Assembly (NCBI RefSeq): GCF_001687105.1
Contig: NZ_CP014597.1
Location: 1-64,000 of the forward strand
Source of the DNA: Salipiger sp. CCB-MM3
GTDB taxonomy: Bacteria > Pseudomonadota > Alphaproteobacteria > Rhodobacterales > Rhodobacteraceae
Length of the DNA stretch: 64,000 nucleotides
Direction of reading: 5' to 3'
In this document: one piece after another, positions 17,189 to 26,179 of the stretch
Position numbering within the stretch: the first letter of the stretch is position 1
Layout: each line of letters opens with the position of its first letter
Position numbers and translations under genes: made by a program
The notes under the pieces: generated by a model
Databases searched by the model: none
What the model saw: the letters and a program-made list of their open reading frames with translations, nothing else
What the model was told of the DNA's origin: nothing

Positions 17189-18050
17189 AACGAGCGATGC
17201 CGCGCGCCATGGCGAGATACATTGCTATCAAGATCGCTACGACCACCAGATTGACAAGTGTTGCCAGCGCGAAAAGCTCGGGTTTCACGCCATATCGCAG
17301 CGCTCCCCAGGCGACCGATGGTAAAGTGGGCGTCGCGCCTAGGAGGTAGAAGCTGATCTCGAGGTTATTGAAGGACAAGATGAACGAGATGAGGAAGGCC
17401 CCCATTAAGCCCGGCCAAATGAGTGGGAGGGTCACTTCTCGGAAGGTCTGCAGCGGAGTGGCACCGAAAACTGTCGCTGCCTCGTCGAGCCGCCAGTCGT
17501 AGCGGAAGAGTTGCGTGGCGATGATCAACAGTGCGTAGCTGAAGCAGTGAACCGAGTTGGCGATAATCGCAGATCCGAGGTTGCCGGGTAGACCGAGAAA
17601 CAACCCTGAGAACACCAGTGACGATATTCCGACCAGTACTTGCGCAACGAAGAGCGGTGCCACGAAAAGGATAACGAAATACCGCGCCCGACTACCGGAA
17701 AAACGGATCACGCCGATTGTGGCCATCGTTGCCATCGAGACTGTCAGTGCGGCTGAGCCAAGACCGAGCATAATGCTGTTAACTAGAGCGCGCTGATAGA
17801 GTTGGTTGCCGAAGAGATCTGCAAAGGCTTTCCCGGTCAGCTGTGGCGGATAAGGAAAACTGTGGTTTTTCGAAACAGAACTGAGCCCTATGTGAAAGAT
17901 TGGCAGGTAAAGGAAGATATAGACGAGAGCCATCACCGTCAGGAGTACAGTTGCGGTGATCATCGCGCGCATTGAGATCGTTCTGTGTTTGGGCTTGCGC
18001 TGAGTCTGTGCCATGCTGCGCATTTCTTGTCTTGCCGACATGTCACTCAT
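17151..18050 (-). CDS. ABC importer permease, polyamine/putrescine type (PotC-like)
   Basis: This integral membrane protein of about 300 residues has six predicted segments, starting with VLLTVMALVYIFLYLPIFHI. The EAA loop that contacts the ATPase is DEAATVFGATPLQTFREVTLPLIWPG. The start at 18050 was chosen because it lies 2 bases after the stop of the first permease; an upstream extension to 18170 would overlap that gene. It belongs to the spermidine/putrescine transporter group, whose members also carry opines, 2-aminoethylphosphonate or other amines. Confidence 0.88.
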   Translation of the reverse strand: MSDMSARQEMRSMAQTQRKPKHRTISMRAMITATVLLTVMALVYIFLYLPIFHIGLSSVSKNHSFPYPPQLTGKAFADLFGNQLYQRALVNSIMLGLGSAALTVSMATMATIGVIRFSGSRARYFVILFVAPLFVAQVLVGISSLVFSGLFLGLPGNLGSAIIANSVHCFSYALLIIATQLFRYDWRLDEAATVFGATPLQTFREVTLPLIWPGLMGAFLISFILSFNNLEISFYLLGATPTLPSVAWGALRYGVKPELFALATLVNLVVVAILIAMYLAMARGIARFGHRPERQSAVG

Positions 18051-18052
18051 TC

Positions 18053-18913
18053 TCAAGCCCTTCCCATTCCAGAGAAGCCGGCGCGGCGTAGATCGATGCG
18101 GAACATCAGTAGCGTGACCGAGATCGATACGATGAAAAGAATTACGCCCATAGCGGCTCCCAGCGCCCAAGTTCCCGATTCAGCAAATTGCTGCGCCAGA
18201 GCCATTCCGAAGAGTGTGCCGTCCGGCCCGCCCAGAAACCGGGGAACGAGGGTTGTCGACAGGCAGGGGATGAAGCACAGCACAACCGAAATCAGCGTCC
18301 CGAATAGGTTGAGCGGCCACGTGATCTCGAAAAACGTGCGGACCGGTCCTGCCCCGAAAATTCTAGCGGCGTCTGCGAGCCGCGCATCGAAGTTCAACAA
18401 TGAGAGGTAGATCACGGTAATCGCGATGGGGAGGTAGAGATAGACAAGGCCAATGGCGCTGGCGATGTTGGAGTACATCAAGAAGCGCAAGGGCATGGCG
18501 CCCATGTGCATCAAGGCAGCATTGATCAGCCCCATTGGCCCGAGGAGTCCCTGTAGCGCGATCACGCGAAGGACTTCGCCAGTGAGAAAGGGGACTGCGA
18601 GCGCAAGAGTGAAGAGAAGTTTGTAGCGTCCGCCATAAACCATGATGGCATAGGCAACAGGCCATGCAATGCCGGTGCAGATCGCTGAGACGGCCACAGC
18701 CATCACTACTGAACGCAAAAGGAATACCTGATAGGCGGGCTCGACCAACAGTGTGTGGAAATTGCCGAAGTTGGCCTCACGGATGATATGGTAGTTCTCA
18801 GTTCGCCAGAAGGCGAGCACAGCCATCGAGACTAGTGGCAAGACGAAGAACAACAGTAGATAAACGCTCGGCATTCCGAGGAAGGCCAGCCTTGCGATCC
18901 GATTGTCTCTCAT
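18053..18913 (-). CDS. ABC importer permease, polyamine/putrescine type (PotB-like)
   Basis: The 286-residue membrane protein starts MRDNRIARLAFLGMPSVYLL, with the first helix immediately after. The ATPase-contacting EAA loop is ADAARIFGAGPVRTFFEITW. The ATG at 18913 overlaps the stop of the ATPase gene (ATGA), which decides the start over a longer frame reaching 18976. With the neighbouring permease it forms the heterodimeric channel of the importer. Confidence 0.88.
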   Translation of the reverse strand: MRDNRIARLAFLGMPSVYLLLFFVLPLVSMAVLAFWRTENYHIIREANFGNFHTLLVEPAYQVFLLRSVVMAVAVSAICTGIAWPVAYAIMVYGGRYKLLFTLALAVPFLTGEVLRVIALQGLLGPMGLINAALMHMGAMPLRFLMYSNIASAIGLVYLYLPIAITVIYLSLLNFDARLADAARIFGAGPVRTFFEITWPLNLFGTLISVVLCFIPCLSTTLVPRFLGGPDGTLFGMALAQQFAESGTWALGAAMGVILFIVSISVTLLMFRIDLRRAGFSGMGRA

Positions 18914-20004
18914 GCGACTTTCTCCACTGGCTTGTCGCTGGCCACGGCGAAAACGTCGATGTCTCCAGGTTTCCATTCCGCGAGCACCCGCGCTCCTGGC
19001 TCAAACAATTTAGTCGCACGCGGGCTACTAACCGACAGTTCTAGCGAGCCTGCATCGAGGATGTAGTCGATTTGCGGTCCCCGCAGGATGATGTCGCGGA
19101 CAGTACAGGCGAGTGTGTTTGCGCGTGGGGAGAATCCATCTCCGATCGGCGATAGGCTGATCTTCTCGACCTTGACGAAGGCTTGCGCTGGGGTGCCGGG
19201 AATTCCGCGCGGGCCCTCAGGTGGCAGGGCGAGTTGTAGACCAGAATTAGTCTCTAAAATCGTGCCGCCAGCGGCGATGTGTCCGTCAAATTTGTTCGAT
19301 CGACCGACGAATTGAGCGATAAAACTGGTCTTGGGTGTATCGTAAACGGCACTGCGTTCGGCGAAATCTTCAATCCGGCCCTTCCGCACGACCGCGATAC
19401 GGTCGGACATGCTGAGTGCTTCTTCCTGATTGTGTGTCACATAGATGAATGGAATGCCCAGCGTGGCCTGATGCCGGCGGATCTCGATCTCCATTTCCTG
19501 TCGTAACTCCCGGTCGAGGTTTGCCAGAGGTTCGTCGAGAAGCAGGGCCTTGGGTTTGCCCACCAATCCACGACCAAGTGCCACGCGTTGTTGCTGCCCA
19601 CCTGAGAGCTGGTTTGGGTAGCGGTCTTCTAGACCGTCAAGCGACATGAGGCTGACAATCCAACGCAGCCGCTCTTCGATGTCGGAACGTGACATCTTCA
19701 TCATGCGTAGTGGAAAGGCGAGGTTCTCGGCGACGGTTCGGTGTGGGAAGAGAAGGAATTCTTGAAAAACCATGGCGACACCGCGCCGATGCGGAGGTAA
19801 CGCGGTGACGTCCTGCCCGTCGATGATGACGCGACCTCGCGTAGGTCGCTCGAGTCCAGCTATCATCCTCAGAAGCGTGGTTTTACCTGAACCGGATGGA
19901 CCTAGCAGTGAGATGAACTCTTCTCGGCCAATGCTCATGTTGGCTCGATCGATGGCCCAGAAGCCTGAATATTCCTTCGATATCCCGTCAAGGGTAATAT
20001 ACAT
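18910..20004 (-). CDS. ABC importer ATPase (PotA-like)
   Basis: The 364-residue protein has Walker A GPSGSGKTT (residues 35-43), Q-loop VFQEFLLFPH, signature LSGGQQQRVALGRGL, Walker B ALLLDEPLANLD and H-loop YVTHNQEEA. A C-terminal TOBE-type regulatory domain follows from about residue 235. The FQEFLLFPHRTVAENLAFP stretch is typical of the polyamine/Fe/maltose group of importers. It drives uptake through the two following permeases, with which it overlaps by 4 bases. Confidence 0.92.
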   Translation of the reverse strand: MYITLDGISKEYSGFWAIDRANMSIGREEFISLLGPSGSGKTTLLRMIAGLERPTRGRVIIDGQDVTALPPHRRGVAMVFQEFLLFPHRTVAENLAFPLRMMKMSRSDIEERLRWIVSLMSLDGLEDRYPNQLSGGQQQRVALGRGLVGKPKALLLDEPLANLDRELRQEMEIEIRRHQATLGIPFIYVTHNQEEALSMSDRIAVVRKGRIEDFAERSAVYDTPKTSFIAQFVGRSNKFDGHIAAGGTILETNSGLQLALPPEGPRGIPGTPAQAFVKVEKISLSPIGDGFSPRANTLACTVRDIILRGPQIDYILDAGSLELSVSSPRATKLFEPGARVLAEWKPGDIDVFAVASDKPVEKVA

Positions 20005-20032
20005 GGTTGTACTCTCGCGAAGTATGGGAGGG

Positions 20033-20056
20033 ACAGCCCCGGCGCACCGGGGCTGT
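20033..20056 (-). other. Intercistronic hairpin between binding-protein and ATPase genes
   Basis: ACAGCCCCGG and CCGGGGCTGT pair perfectly around four bases. Such stems after a binding-protein gene often protect its message from 3' decay, giving more binding protein than transporter; that role is inferred. Confidence 0.6.
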
Positions 20057-20073
20057 GTGTAGATTTGGTCGGA

Positions 20074-21249
20074 TCATGCTGCTTGCATGTTGGACCAGAC
20101 CCGCTCCCATTTTTCAGTCGAGGAGGGCTGGTCGAACATGTACATGTTCGCCAACTCGTCGGTGCGCTCCATAAGGTAGAGGTCCACCTCTTCGGGCGAC
20201 GAGATCGAGCGGATATCGACGGTTGTCGAAGTCCCTGCGCTGAGAGAAACTGTGCGGATGACCTCGGGCGAGGTCATCATGTCGATCCAGGCCGTCGCGA
20301 GTTCTAGCCGTTCACCGTCTTCGACACCGGAAGATACAAGCCAAGTGTCGACCCAGCCAAGTCCGCCTTCTTTCGGGGTCAGGACGTGATCGAAGGTCGT
20401 ATCGATTTCTCCCTCTGCTTTGGCTGTGCGAAGTAGGCGGTAGACCTGCGCGAACTCGGGTGCTGCGACGATAGCTTGTCCCATCAGCAACTGGCGCAGT
20501 GTATTGTTGTCTTGGTAACGGGTGAGCAGAAGGCGTTTTTGCTCGATTAGTAACTCTTCGACCCCTGCGAGTTCTTCGTCGGTGAGAACGTATGGGTTGA
20601 ACGACTTGCCGTCCGGCCGTTCTCCATTGATTGTCCCCATTCGCGTAGCGACGAGTATACCTGCCAGCGCAATATTCTCTTCGAAGCGCGCTGAGGTGGA
20701 GAGCCGACCGGCGTGTTCGGGGCTGAACATCATTTCGATGCTTGAAGCCTCGTCGCGTGAGACGGTATCGGCATTGTATGTGATGCCGTAGCTTCCCCAG
20801 CAGAAGGGCGCGCCGAAGATCTCTCCGCTCTCTTCGTCCATGAGCAGCTTGAATGCCTCGGGCTCGAACACCGGGAAGAAGCCTCCTGCGCTCTTCATCG
20901 AGCGGAAGTCAAAGCTCCGGATCAAACCTTCTTTGTAATAGAGGCCTGGCCAGTAGCCATCTGCCTGCACGAGATCGAAGTCGCGGGTGCCGCCGACGCG
21001 GAGCTTATTGTAGGCCTCAGAATTTCCGTCGAAAAAAGTCGGCGTGAAGCGGATACCATGCTGCTCTTCGAAGGCCGAAATGATTTCAGGCACGGCATAG
21101 CCTTCCCACATCAAGGCGCGCAGACTGTTGGATTGCGCCTCTGCGGGCCGGATGTAGTAAGGGGCTGCGATTGAGGAAGCCGCGCCTGCGGCCATGAGTT
21201 TGAGAGTCCGGCGACGGGTAAACTGCGTCTTTGTATTTTCCTGTGTCAT
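20074..21249 (-). CDS. Periplasmic substrate-binding protein of the amine ABC importer (PotD-like)
   Basis: The start at 21249 gives a 391-residue protein with a twin-arginine signal (RRRTLKLMAAGAASSIAA), presumably cleaved after PAEA or near AEAQ. The mature part follows the spermidine/putrescine-binding fold, with LRALMWEGYAVPEIISAFEE, DFDLVQADGYWPGLYYKEGL, FCWGSYGITYNADTVS and GWVDTWLVSSGVEDGE. Tat export implies folding before export or a cofactor. The ligand is unknown, but the neighbouring transaminase suggests a primary amine or amino acid derivative. Confidence 0.88.
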   Translation of the reverse strand: MTQENTKTQFTRRRTLKLMAAGAASSIAAPYYIRPAEAQSNSLRALMWEGYAVPEIISAFEEQHGIRFTPTFFDGNSEAYNKLRVGGTRDFDLVQADGYWPGLYYKEGLIRSFDFRSMKSAGGFFPVFEPEAFKLLMDEESGEIFGAPFCWGSYGITYNADTVSRDEASSIEMMFSPEHAGRLSTSARFEENIALAGILVATRMGTINGERPDGKSFNPYVLTDEELAGVEELLIEQKRLLLTRYQDNNTLRQLLMGQAIVAAPEFAQVYRLLRTAKAEGEIDTTFDHVLTPKEGGLGWVDTWLVSSGVEDGERLELATAWIDMMTSPEVIRTVSLSAGTSTTVDIRSISSPEEVDLYLMERTDELANMYMFDQPSSTEKWERVWSNMQAA

Positions 21250-21328
21250 GAGTTCGGTTCCCTGTTGGAGAGGTAGTCGCCCTCCGGCGCCGCCGGGGTC
21301 GATCTTTGAAATCTTGCAGGTTGTGTGC

Positions 21329-21358
21329 TGCGCGAGCCCGTATGAAGGGGCTCGCGCA
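21329..21358 (-). other. Intercistronic hairpin after the transaminase gene
   Basis: TGCGCGAGCCC and GGGCTCGCGCA pair perfectly over 11 bases with an 8-base loop, just past the transaminase stop. No U-run follows, so it looks like an mRNA processing or stabilising structure inside the operon. Confidence 0.55.
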
Positions 21359-21365
21359 ACCTCAG

Positions 21366-22307
21366 TCACGCATCGGCCGGAACGAGGAAGGGGTTTTCAG
21401 CGTCGGCATAGTTGATTGGTGTCATGTGCCAGCCGTCCTTATGCTTCTGCCAGTAGAGGTCCTTGATCTTGGAACTGATCGGGCCGGGGCGGTCGTTGCC
21501 GTAGATTTTCCCATCCACACGGGCACACGGCATGACGCCGCCGGCAGTCGTCGCGGTAAATACCTCGTCGGCATCCATTATGTCCTGATAGGTGATCGGT
21601 GCGATCTTGCCTTCGAGGCCGAGCTCCGGGCAAAGGTCGAGCACAGAGAGGCGGGTGACCCCTTCGAGAGCCCCGCGATCCGGGGTTAGGACCTCAGTAC
21701 CCTTGACAATGAAAACGTTGAAGCCCGCGCCTTCTGTCAAATACCCTTCTTGATCGAGCAGGATTGCGGTGTCGGCCTGCTTGTCGAGCGCCTCGAACAT
21801 TCCACGCGTGAAGTCGCGCCACATGTAGTTCTTGAGGGTCGGGTCGAGGGATTTTGGAGAGATGCGCGGCGTCTCGGATACGATTAGATGGGCGCCGCGT
21901 TCTTGAACGTCGGGCTTAATTACGTCGACCCATGGTACTGAGTAGGCGATGAAGGTGTTGTCGCAATCCATCGGGTTGCGCGAGCCGTAGACGCGGGGCA
22001 CGCCTCGGGTCGAAACCATCGCTACGAAAGCGTCCTGAAGTTCCGAGAGTGCAACGCATTTGCCGAGGATGTGCTTCATTTCTTCGCGGCTGTATCCTGG
22101 GTCCAGCCGGTAGCCTTTCAGCGACTTCGCGAAGCGGTCGAGGTGGGTGTCGAGGCGGAAAAACGCGCCGTCAGTGACATGCACGACGTCATAAGTGACG
22201 TCTGAATGCGTGAAGCCCCAGTCCCCGACGGGGATGCGGGCTTCAGAAATCGGAACATATTTGCCGTCGATGAAAGCCGCGCCGCCTTTGTAGATCGTAT
22301 CTGTCAT
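21366..22307 (-). CDS. Fold-type-IV PLP transaminase resembling (R)-amine transaminases
   Basis: The 313-residue protein has the class IV aminotransferase pattern. It shows GGAAFIDGKYVPISEARIPV, HSDVTYDVVHVTDGAFFRLD, the PLP lysine K159 in DPTLKNYMW, the Glu of EGAGFNVFIVKG and GVTRLSVLDL. From memory the first two blocks and the tail TTAGGV are closer to (R)-selective amine transaminases (Arthrobacter ATA-117 type) than to IlvE or DAAT. The start at 22307 fits MTDTIYKGG. It is the first gene of an operon with an amine-type ABC importer and a MocR regulator, so it probably deaminates the imported substrate. Confidence 0.82.
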   Translation of the reverse strand: MTDTIYKGGAAFIDGKYVPISEARIPVGDWGFTHSDVTYDVVHVTDGAFFRLDTHLDRFAKSLKGYRLDPGYSREEMKHILGKCVALSELQDAFVAMVSTRGVPRVYGSRNPMDCDNTFIAYSVPWVDVIKPDVQERGAHLIVSETPRISPKSLDPTLKNYMWRDFTRGMFEALDKQADTAILLDQEGYLTEGAGFNVFIVKGTEVLTPDRGALEGVTRLSVLDLCPELGLEGKIAPITYQDIMDADEVFTATTAGGVMPCARVDGKIYGNDRPGPISSKIKDLYWQKHKDGWHMTPINYADAENPFLVPADA

Positions 22308-22661
22308 TAGAAGGACCAACCCTGTTTGTTCGTAGATGGTCTGATCATCTCGCTACATGCTGCGCTGCGGAAAGGTCCACTTGTGGCAAATCGGGTAAGA
22401 CCACTTCACAAGAGAGGAGGATTTCAGAGTATATCTTTTTTTAACAGTGACTTGGCGTGAGTGGTGCTTGTGCTCATTTTAGCGACTTTGGTTGTGAAAG
22501 CCCGATTTGCATGCAAAAAGGAGCTCCCTGACGATCAGGTGGTGACGAAAAATATGGTCCGCTGTGTCCTTGTTGTAGGCGTACGCCACTAGCGTTGAAG
22601 TAGGGTGACCAATAAGCGCAGAGTGGCGCTAGACCACCTAATCCTCTCTGGCAGCCCTATA
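22308..22661. other. Intergenic region with operon promoter, no gene seen
   Basis: This 354-base stretch precedes the transaminase operon and should hold its promoter and MocR sites, but I could not fix them by eye. The part nearest the broken transporter may be decayed coding sequence with no readable frame. Confidence 0.4.
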
Positions 22662-23043
22662 CAGTGGGCTGTCGCCGCTGGGTCACGAACGCAAGCCCTC
22701 TAGAAACCTCTGCTTGGACGATGCTTTTCGGAGCCATCATGTTGATACTGGCCTCCTTCGCTTTGGAGAGCCCGATTTCGTCGTTCGCAACTGCTGGGAC
22801 ATCAGGGTGGAGCGCGACACTGTGGATGGCGATTGCCGGCTCGACGCTTGCATTCGCATTCTGGCAAATTGGGATCCGTGCTCGGGGCCCAGGGCCGACT
22901 TCAGTGCTGTTCAACCTGGGCCGGTGGCTGCCCTGTTTATTGCCATGATCTTCGGCCGCATGCCGAACGTCTCGCAAATGTTTGGCGTCGTTATCGCGAT
23001 CGGTGGCGTCCTATGGGCCAGCGGCAGACCACCTAAGCCGTAG
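22662..23043 (+). pseudogene. C-terminal remnant of an EamA/DMT-family transporter
   Basis: Two frames together give the second EamA repeat. The first reads SPLETSAWTMLFGAIMLIL, STLAFAFWQIGIRARGPGPT and SVLFNL. After a frame change near 22910-22925 the second reads VAALFIAMIFGRMPNVSQMF and VIAIGGVLWASGRPP. The N-terminal half of the transporter is missing. The family exports or imports small metabolites; this remnant cannot work. Confidence 0.75.
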
Positions 23044-23117
23044 ATGATGGCTGCCGCATTGCACAGTATGTAGATGAGTGTCTACTTGCTAAGCAGGAAA
23101 CAGCACGTGGCGAGCAT

Positions 23118-23561
23118 ATGATTACCAGGCCTGCAAATGCGGACGACATCCATGACCTCGCAGCGATCTATCGGGACTTCTTCCTCGAGGATGGCATCAC
23201 AACAGAGCCGGAGGCGATCCAGACCAATCTTACGCTCATGTTGAAGGATGAGCGGGCATGCATCTTCGTGTGCTTGGTGGATGAGGAGATCGTCGGGGTC
23301 TCGTCTGGAAGCATCACCTTCGGCGTCGAATTCGGCTGCGCAGCGGAGCTGGAAGACCTCTACATTAAGCCGGAGCACCGGGGGCGAGGATGGGCGCGGA
23401 AGCTAGCGACCGCAGTTCTAGAATGGGCGGAGTCGCAAGGCGCTACGGAGACGATCTTGGTGATTACCCCGGAGGCCGAGGCTGATCAGGGGCTGACCAC
23501 TTTCTATCGGAAGCTTGGCTTTGAGGACTCTAAGCGCATCACGATGTATCGGCAAAATTGA
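23118..23561 (+). CDS. GNAT N-acetyltransferase
   Basis: The 147-residue protein begins ITRPANADDIHDLAAIYRDF, the standard GNAT start. Its acetyl-CoA site is LEDLYIKPEHRGRGWARKLA, and the C-terminal segment GLTTFYRKLGFEDSKRITMY follows. Length and motifs suit a small-molecule acetyltransferase related to aminoglycoside 6'-acetyltransferases or YhbS-type enzymes; the substrate is unknown. It stands alone on the plus strand after the broken transporter. Confidence 0.85.
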   Translation: MITRPANADDIHDLAAIYRDFFLEDGITTEPEAIQTNLTLMLKDERACIFVCLVDEEIVGVSSGSITFGVEFGCAAELEDLYIKPEHRGRGWARKLATAVLEWAESQGATETILVITPEAEADQGLTTFYRKLGFEDSKRITMYRQN

Positions 23562-23653
23562 CTGCTTTTCGCCGGGCACCCAGCGACGATGAGTGCGTAG
23601 ATGATGGCCCCAGCCCTCAGGTCACCACAAAGCCGCCTACAGCTCAATGTCGA

Positions 23654-24115
23654 CTACTGGATCAGTCTACGTCGCAGGCGCTCGTCTGGCAGGGAGCACA
23701 TATCGGTCTTTCCGAAGCGATAGCGGTTCAGGGCGATACGGCGGTACATCCATTCGCGGACCGGCCGAGGGAAGACGCGTAGGGCGGTTGCGAGCTTGCC
23801 TATTCCCCCGAGGGCTTCTCCGATCCTGATAATCGCTTCCATGCCTGTCCAGGCTCGCCCGTTTTCGAGGAAGAGCCATGTCTCAGGATCATCAAGTGCA
23901 AGGCCGTAGTGAAGCCCCAGGGCCTTGCCAGTCGGAGACTGGAGTGGGCAGATTCTGAATTTTTCAGTGTGGTCGAGCTTCGCGATCGTTCGCGCACCCC
24001 ATGAGCAGAGAGCGCAGTCGCCATCCATGACAGCAAGCGCCCTATCGTCCTTGAAGGAAGGCACTTCAGGGTCTTCGCGATAGGAGTAGGGGTTTCGATC
24101 GATCAGATTGGCCAT
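23654..24115 (-). CDS. DCC (DUF393) thiol-disulfide oxidoreductase family protein
   Basis: The 153-residue protein has the family signature DGDCALCSWGARTIAKLD (DGxCxxC), which gives the DCC name, then FRICPLQSPTGKALGLHYGL and DPETWLFLENGRAW. The C-terminal part includes FPRPVREWMYRRIALNRYRF. The CxxC pair suggests thiol-disulfide exchange; the physiological partner is unknown. The protein is complete with an ordinary start at 24115. Confidence 0.88.
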   Translation of the reverse strand: MANLIDRNPYSYREDPEVPSFKDDRALAVMDGDCALCSWGARTIAKLDHTEKFRICPLQSPTGKALGLHYGLALDDPETWLFLENGRAWTGMEAIIRIGEALGGIGKLATALRVFPRPVREWMYRRIALNRYRFGKTDMCSLPDERLRRRLIQ

Positions 24116-24224
24116 GGTCGCCTCGACGGTTGTTCTGAGCTCAGCGTAGAGCGTCTGGCTCGAGACGCAATCAAAGCCGCTGAGCGCCGATAAATAAGCC
24201 TGCGGGGTCCATGTTGCTGAGCTT

Positions 24225-24255
24225 GCCGGCCATCCGAGAAAATTGGGTGGCCGGC
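24225..24255. other. Perfect 8-bp hairpin in an otherwise empty region
   Basis: GCCGGCCA and TGGCCGGC pair around 15 bases. It lies between the diverging minus-strand genes, without a T-run on either side. 24116-24346 holds nothing else I can name. Confidence 0.4.
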
Positions 24256-24346
24256 ACTAAAGGCTGTTGCCAGCCGAAGCAGCCGAAGCTGTCTCGTTAG
24301 CTTGTGCTAACTCGGTTCCTACCGGGTTAACCGGCGGTGGGTGCCC

Positions 24347-24802
24347 TCAGGACATTTCACACTTTTTGATGCCGGACGAGCCGGTCAGATCGAAGGTAAA
24401 ACGGTCGCCAGAGGGCGTCGTCCAAATTGCTTCGGAGCCCGTCGCGAGTGCGGTGATGATGGCGTTGTGCTCGTCTTTGCGAAGCTGGCCCCAATCTCTC
24501 TGCACATCGCTCGAGAAGATCGTTCGATCCTGACGGGAGCTATACGTCGTGTCGCCGGTTGCAACCTCTTTGCCATCGACGGTGATGGAGCTCAGGCCAG
24601 CCGCGATATGGGCCCCTTTTGCAGAGAAGGTGAGCCGGGAAGACATGCCAGTGCAGCCATAGAAGAGGCCGTAGCTTTCGTCGCTGGTCGAGTAGTTACC
24701 TTCGAATTGACCCATGGGGGCCGCCGCGTGGTGCCATCCCTCCGCGGATGCGCCGCCTGCGATGACCGCGAAGAAAGCTGCAGTCAAAACCGATTTATTC
24801 AT
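24347..24802 (-). CDS. Secreted hypothetical protein
   Basis: Starting at 24802, the 151-residue protein has a clear Sec signal, MNKSVLTAAFFAVIAGGASA, with cleavage expected after ASA. The mature part is small and rich in Ser, Thr and Gly, with two cysteines (LFYGCTGMSS and GIKKCEMS) that may form a disulfide. No family is recognised. An AGGAGG-like site (minus-strand reading of CCTCCTAAAA) lies before the start. Confidence 0.65.
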   Translation of the reverse strand: MNKSVLTAAFFAVIAGGASAEGWHHAAAPMGQFEGNYSTSDESYGLFYGCTGMSSRLTFSAKGAHIAAGLSSITVDGKEVATGDTTYSSRQDRTIFSSDVQRDWGQLRKDEHNAIITALATGSEAIWTTPSGDRFTFDLTGSSGIKKCEMS

Positions 24803-25131
24803 GATACACCTATTTTTAGGAGGGACTGTTAATGTCCCGCCATCGTTGATATGTGTGGTGAACATCTTGGGAGCATGCAAGCCTAAGTTGCTTTCGCGTC
24901 GAAAAAAATCGGCTCGTTTTTTTTGGCGGTGCGATATTTCAGCCTCACAATAGTGACGCGTCGAGTGTGGTAAAAATCTCTGTTTGGGAACTTTGCCCTA
25001 GCCTTAAATCGAGGCCAGGTAGAGAATGCTGACACAAAACATGTCCCCAAAATGAGCGGTATTCCGCTATAATTGCTTGTCTTCACTATTCGCGGGTTTA
25101 AATCGTTCGCTACGGAAATCGGAGACAACAA
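24803..25131. other. Divergent promoter region, no gene seen
   Basis: This 329-base AT-rich stretch separates the secreted protein from the H-NS gene. It contains A/T tracts (for example TTTTTTTTGG near 24918-24927) of the sort H-NS proteins bind, so autoregulation is possible. Confidence 0.4.
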
Positions 25132-25455
25132 ATGTATGAACAGTCAGACCTCGTTGAGATGGACAAAGCTGAGCTCGAAAGTCTTAGCAAGCGAGTGAGC
25201 AAAGCGCTTGAAGACTACGACAATCGGCAACGCGCTAAAGCGTGGGCCGCTGCTGAAGCGTCGGCCAAGGAATTTGGGTTCGCGCTCAGTGAGCTAATGC
25301 AGAACCCGGGCAAAAAGGCTTCGAAAGGCGCTCCCAAGTACGCACACCCAGAACAGCCGTCTGAGACCTGGACCGGTCGGGGCCGAAAGCCCAAGTGGGT
25401 TGAGGCGCACCTCGCAGCTGGCGGTGACTTGGAAGAGCTCGCGATCGCCGCGTGA
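25132..25455 (+). CDS. H-NS family nucleoid protein (HvrA-like)
   Basis: The 107-residue protein has an N-terminal coiled-coil oligomerisation segment (MDKAELESLSKRVSKALEDY) and a basic linker (GKKASKGAP). Its C-terminal DNA-binding domain is KYAHPEQPSETWTGRGRKPK followed by WVEAHLAAGGDLEEL, in which TGRGRKP is the H-NS AT-hook-like motif. GGAGA precedes the ATG at 25132. Such proteins silence AT-rich and foreign DNA, which suits a replicon carrying cargo genes. It is close to HvrA, a light- and oxygen-responsive regulator of Rhodobacter, but that role is not shown here. Confidence 0.9.
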   Translation: MYEQSDLVEMDKAELESLSKRVSKALEDYDNRQRAKAWAAAEASAKEFGFALSELMQNPGKKASKGAPKYAHPEQPSETWTGRGRKPKWVEAHLAAGGDLEELAIAA

Positions 25456-25476
25456 GCTACAAGCTTCTTTGAGAAG

Positions 25477-25506
25477 GGCCACCCGGGATACTGATCCTGG
25501 GTGGCC
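25477..25506 (+). terminator. Hairpin after the H-NS gene
   Basis: GGCCACCCgGGAT and ATCCtGGGTGGCC form a 13-pair stem with one mismatch and a 4-base loop, 22 bases after the stop. There is no T-run, so it could be a stabiliser rather than a terminator. Confidence 0.5.
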
Positions 25507-25699
25507 GTAGACGTCTGAAGCCGTCTGCAGCGTTGCTATTTGGCACCTGGCTGAGGAATGCGTCGCATAAGACGCAAAGACGGTTGTTCGCTCCTGCAAA
25601 CTCAATGTCGATATTCAGATACTTATGGAGAACGCTGCCGAGTGCAGGACCCCCGACGGACGCTATCATCCATTCGATAAATCTCCAATGATTAAAGGG

Positions 25700-26179
25700 T
25701 TAGCGACACGCTTTGGTGTAGGCAGCCAGAGTTCTAATCTGTTTTCCTGTAAGCGGTTTCGAGATCCTGACTGTGGGTAGTCTGTTGTAGGGGAGCTCTG
25801 AGACGACGCCGTCGCAATTCTCCTGGTATATGGTATTTGTGACGCCTTGAGCGCCATTGGTTTGCCAAGGGAACTTAGGTCCGTCCATAAATAAGATGAA
25901 CGTTCGGCCGCCCACCACCGACGCGTAGATGTCGCGAGCAGTGGTGAGGTCGATTTCATATCTTTTCGCGTGAATGACCGCATCTTTACGGTAGCCGCAG
26001 GCACGGGTATACGTGGCAACGACCTTGAGGGTGCAGCCGTCGACAGTGGCGACGACCTTCTGGGCGTCTGAATCTGTCGCCAGAATAGGGGGGATTTCGG
26101 TCGGATCGGGGGATATTTGGCGAAGGCCAAACCAAACGCCGAAAGAAATCGTTACTGCAGCTAGAACAAACTTCAACAT
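25700..26179 (-). CDS. Hypothetical membrane-anchored protein
   Basis: From the ATG at 26179 (a GTG two codons upstream is an alternative), the protein has one N-terminal hydrophobic segment, MLKFVLAAVTISFGVWFGLR, and a periplasmic-type domain of about 140 residues. Three cysteines stand in VDGCTLKVVATYTRACGYRK and YQENCDGVVS, with another at the C-terminus, which suggests disulfides outside the cytoplasm. No family is recognised. 26180-26469 upstream holds no convincing gene. Confidence 0.6.
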   Translation of the reverse strand: MLKFVLAAVTISFGVWFGLRQISPDPTEIPPILATDSDAQKVVATVDGCTLKVVATYTRACGYRKDAVIHAKRYEIDLTTARDIYASVVGGRTFILFMDGPKFPWQTNGAQGVTNTIYQENCDGVVSELPYNRLPTVRISKPLTGKQIRTLAAYTKACR

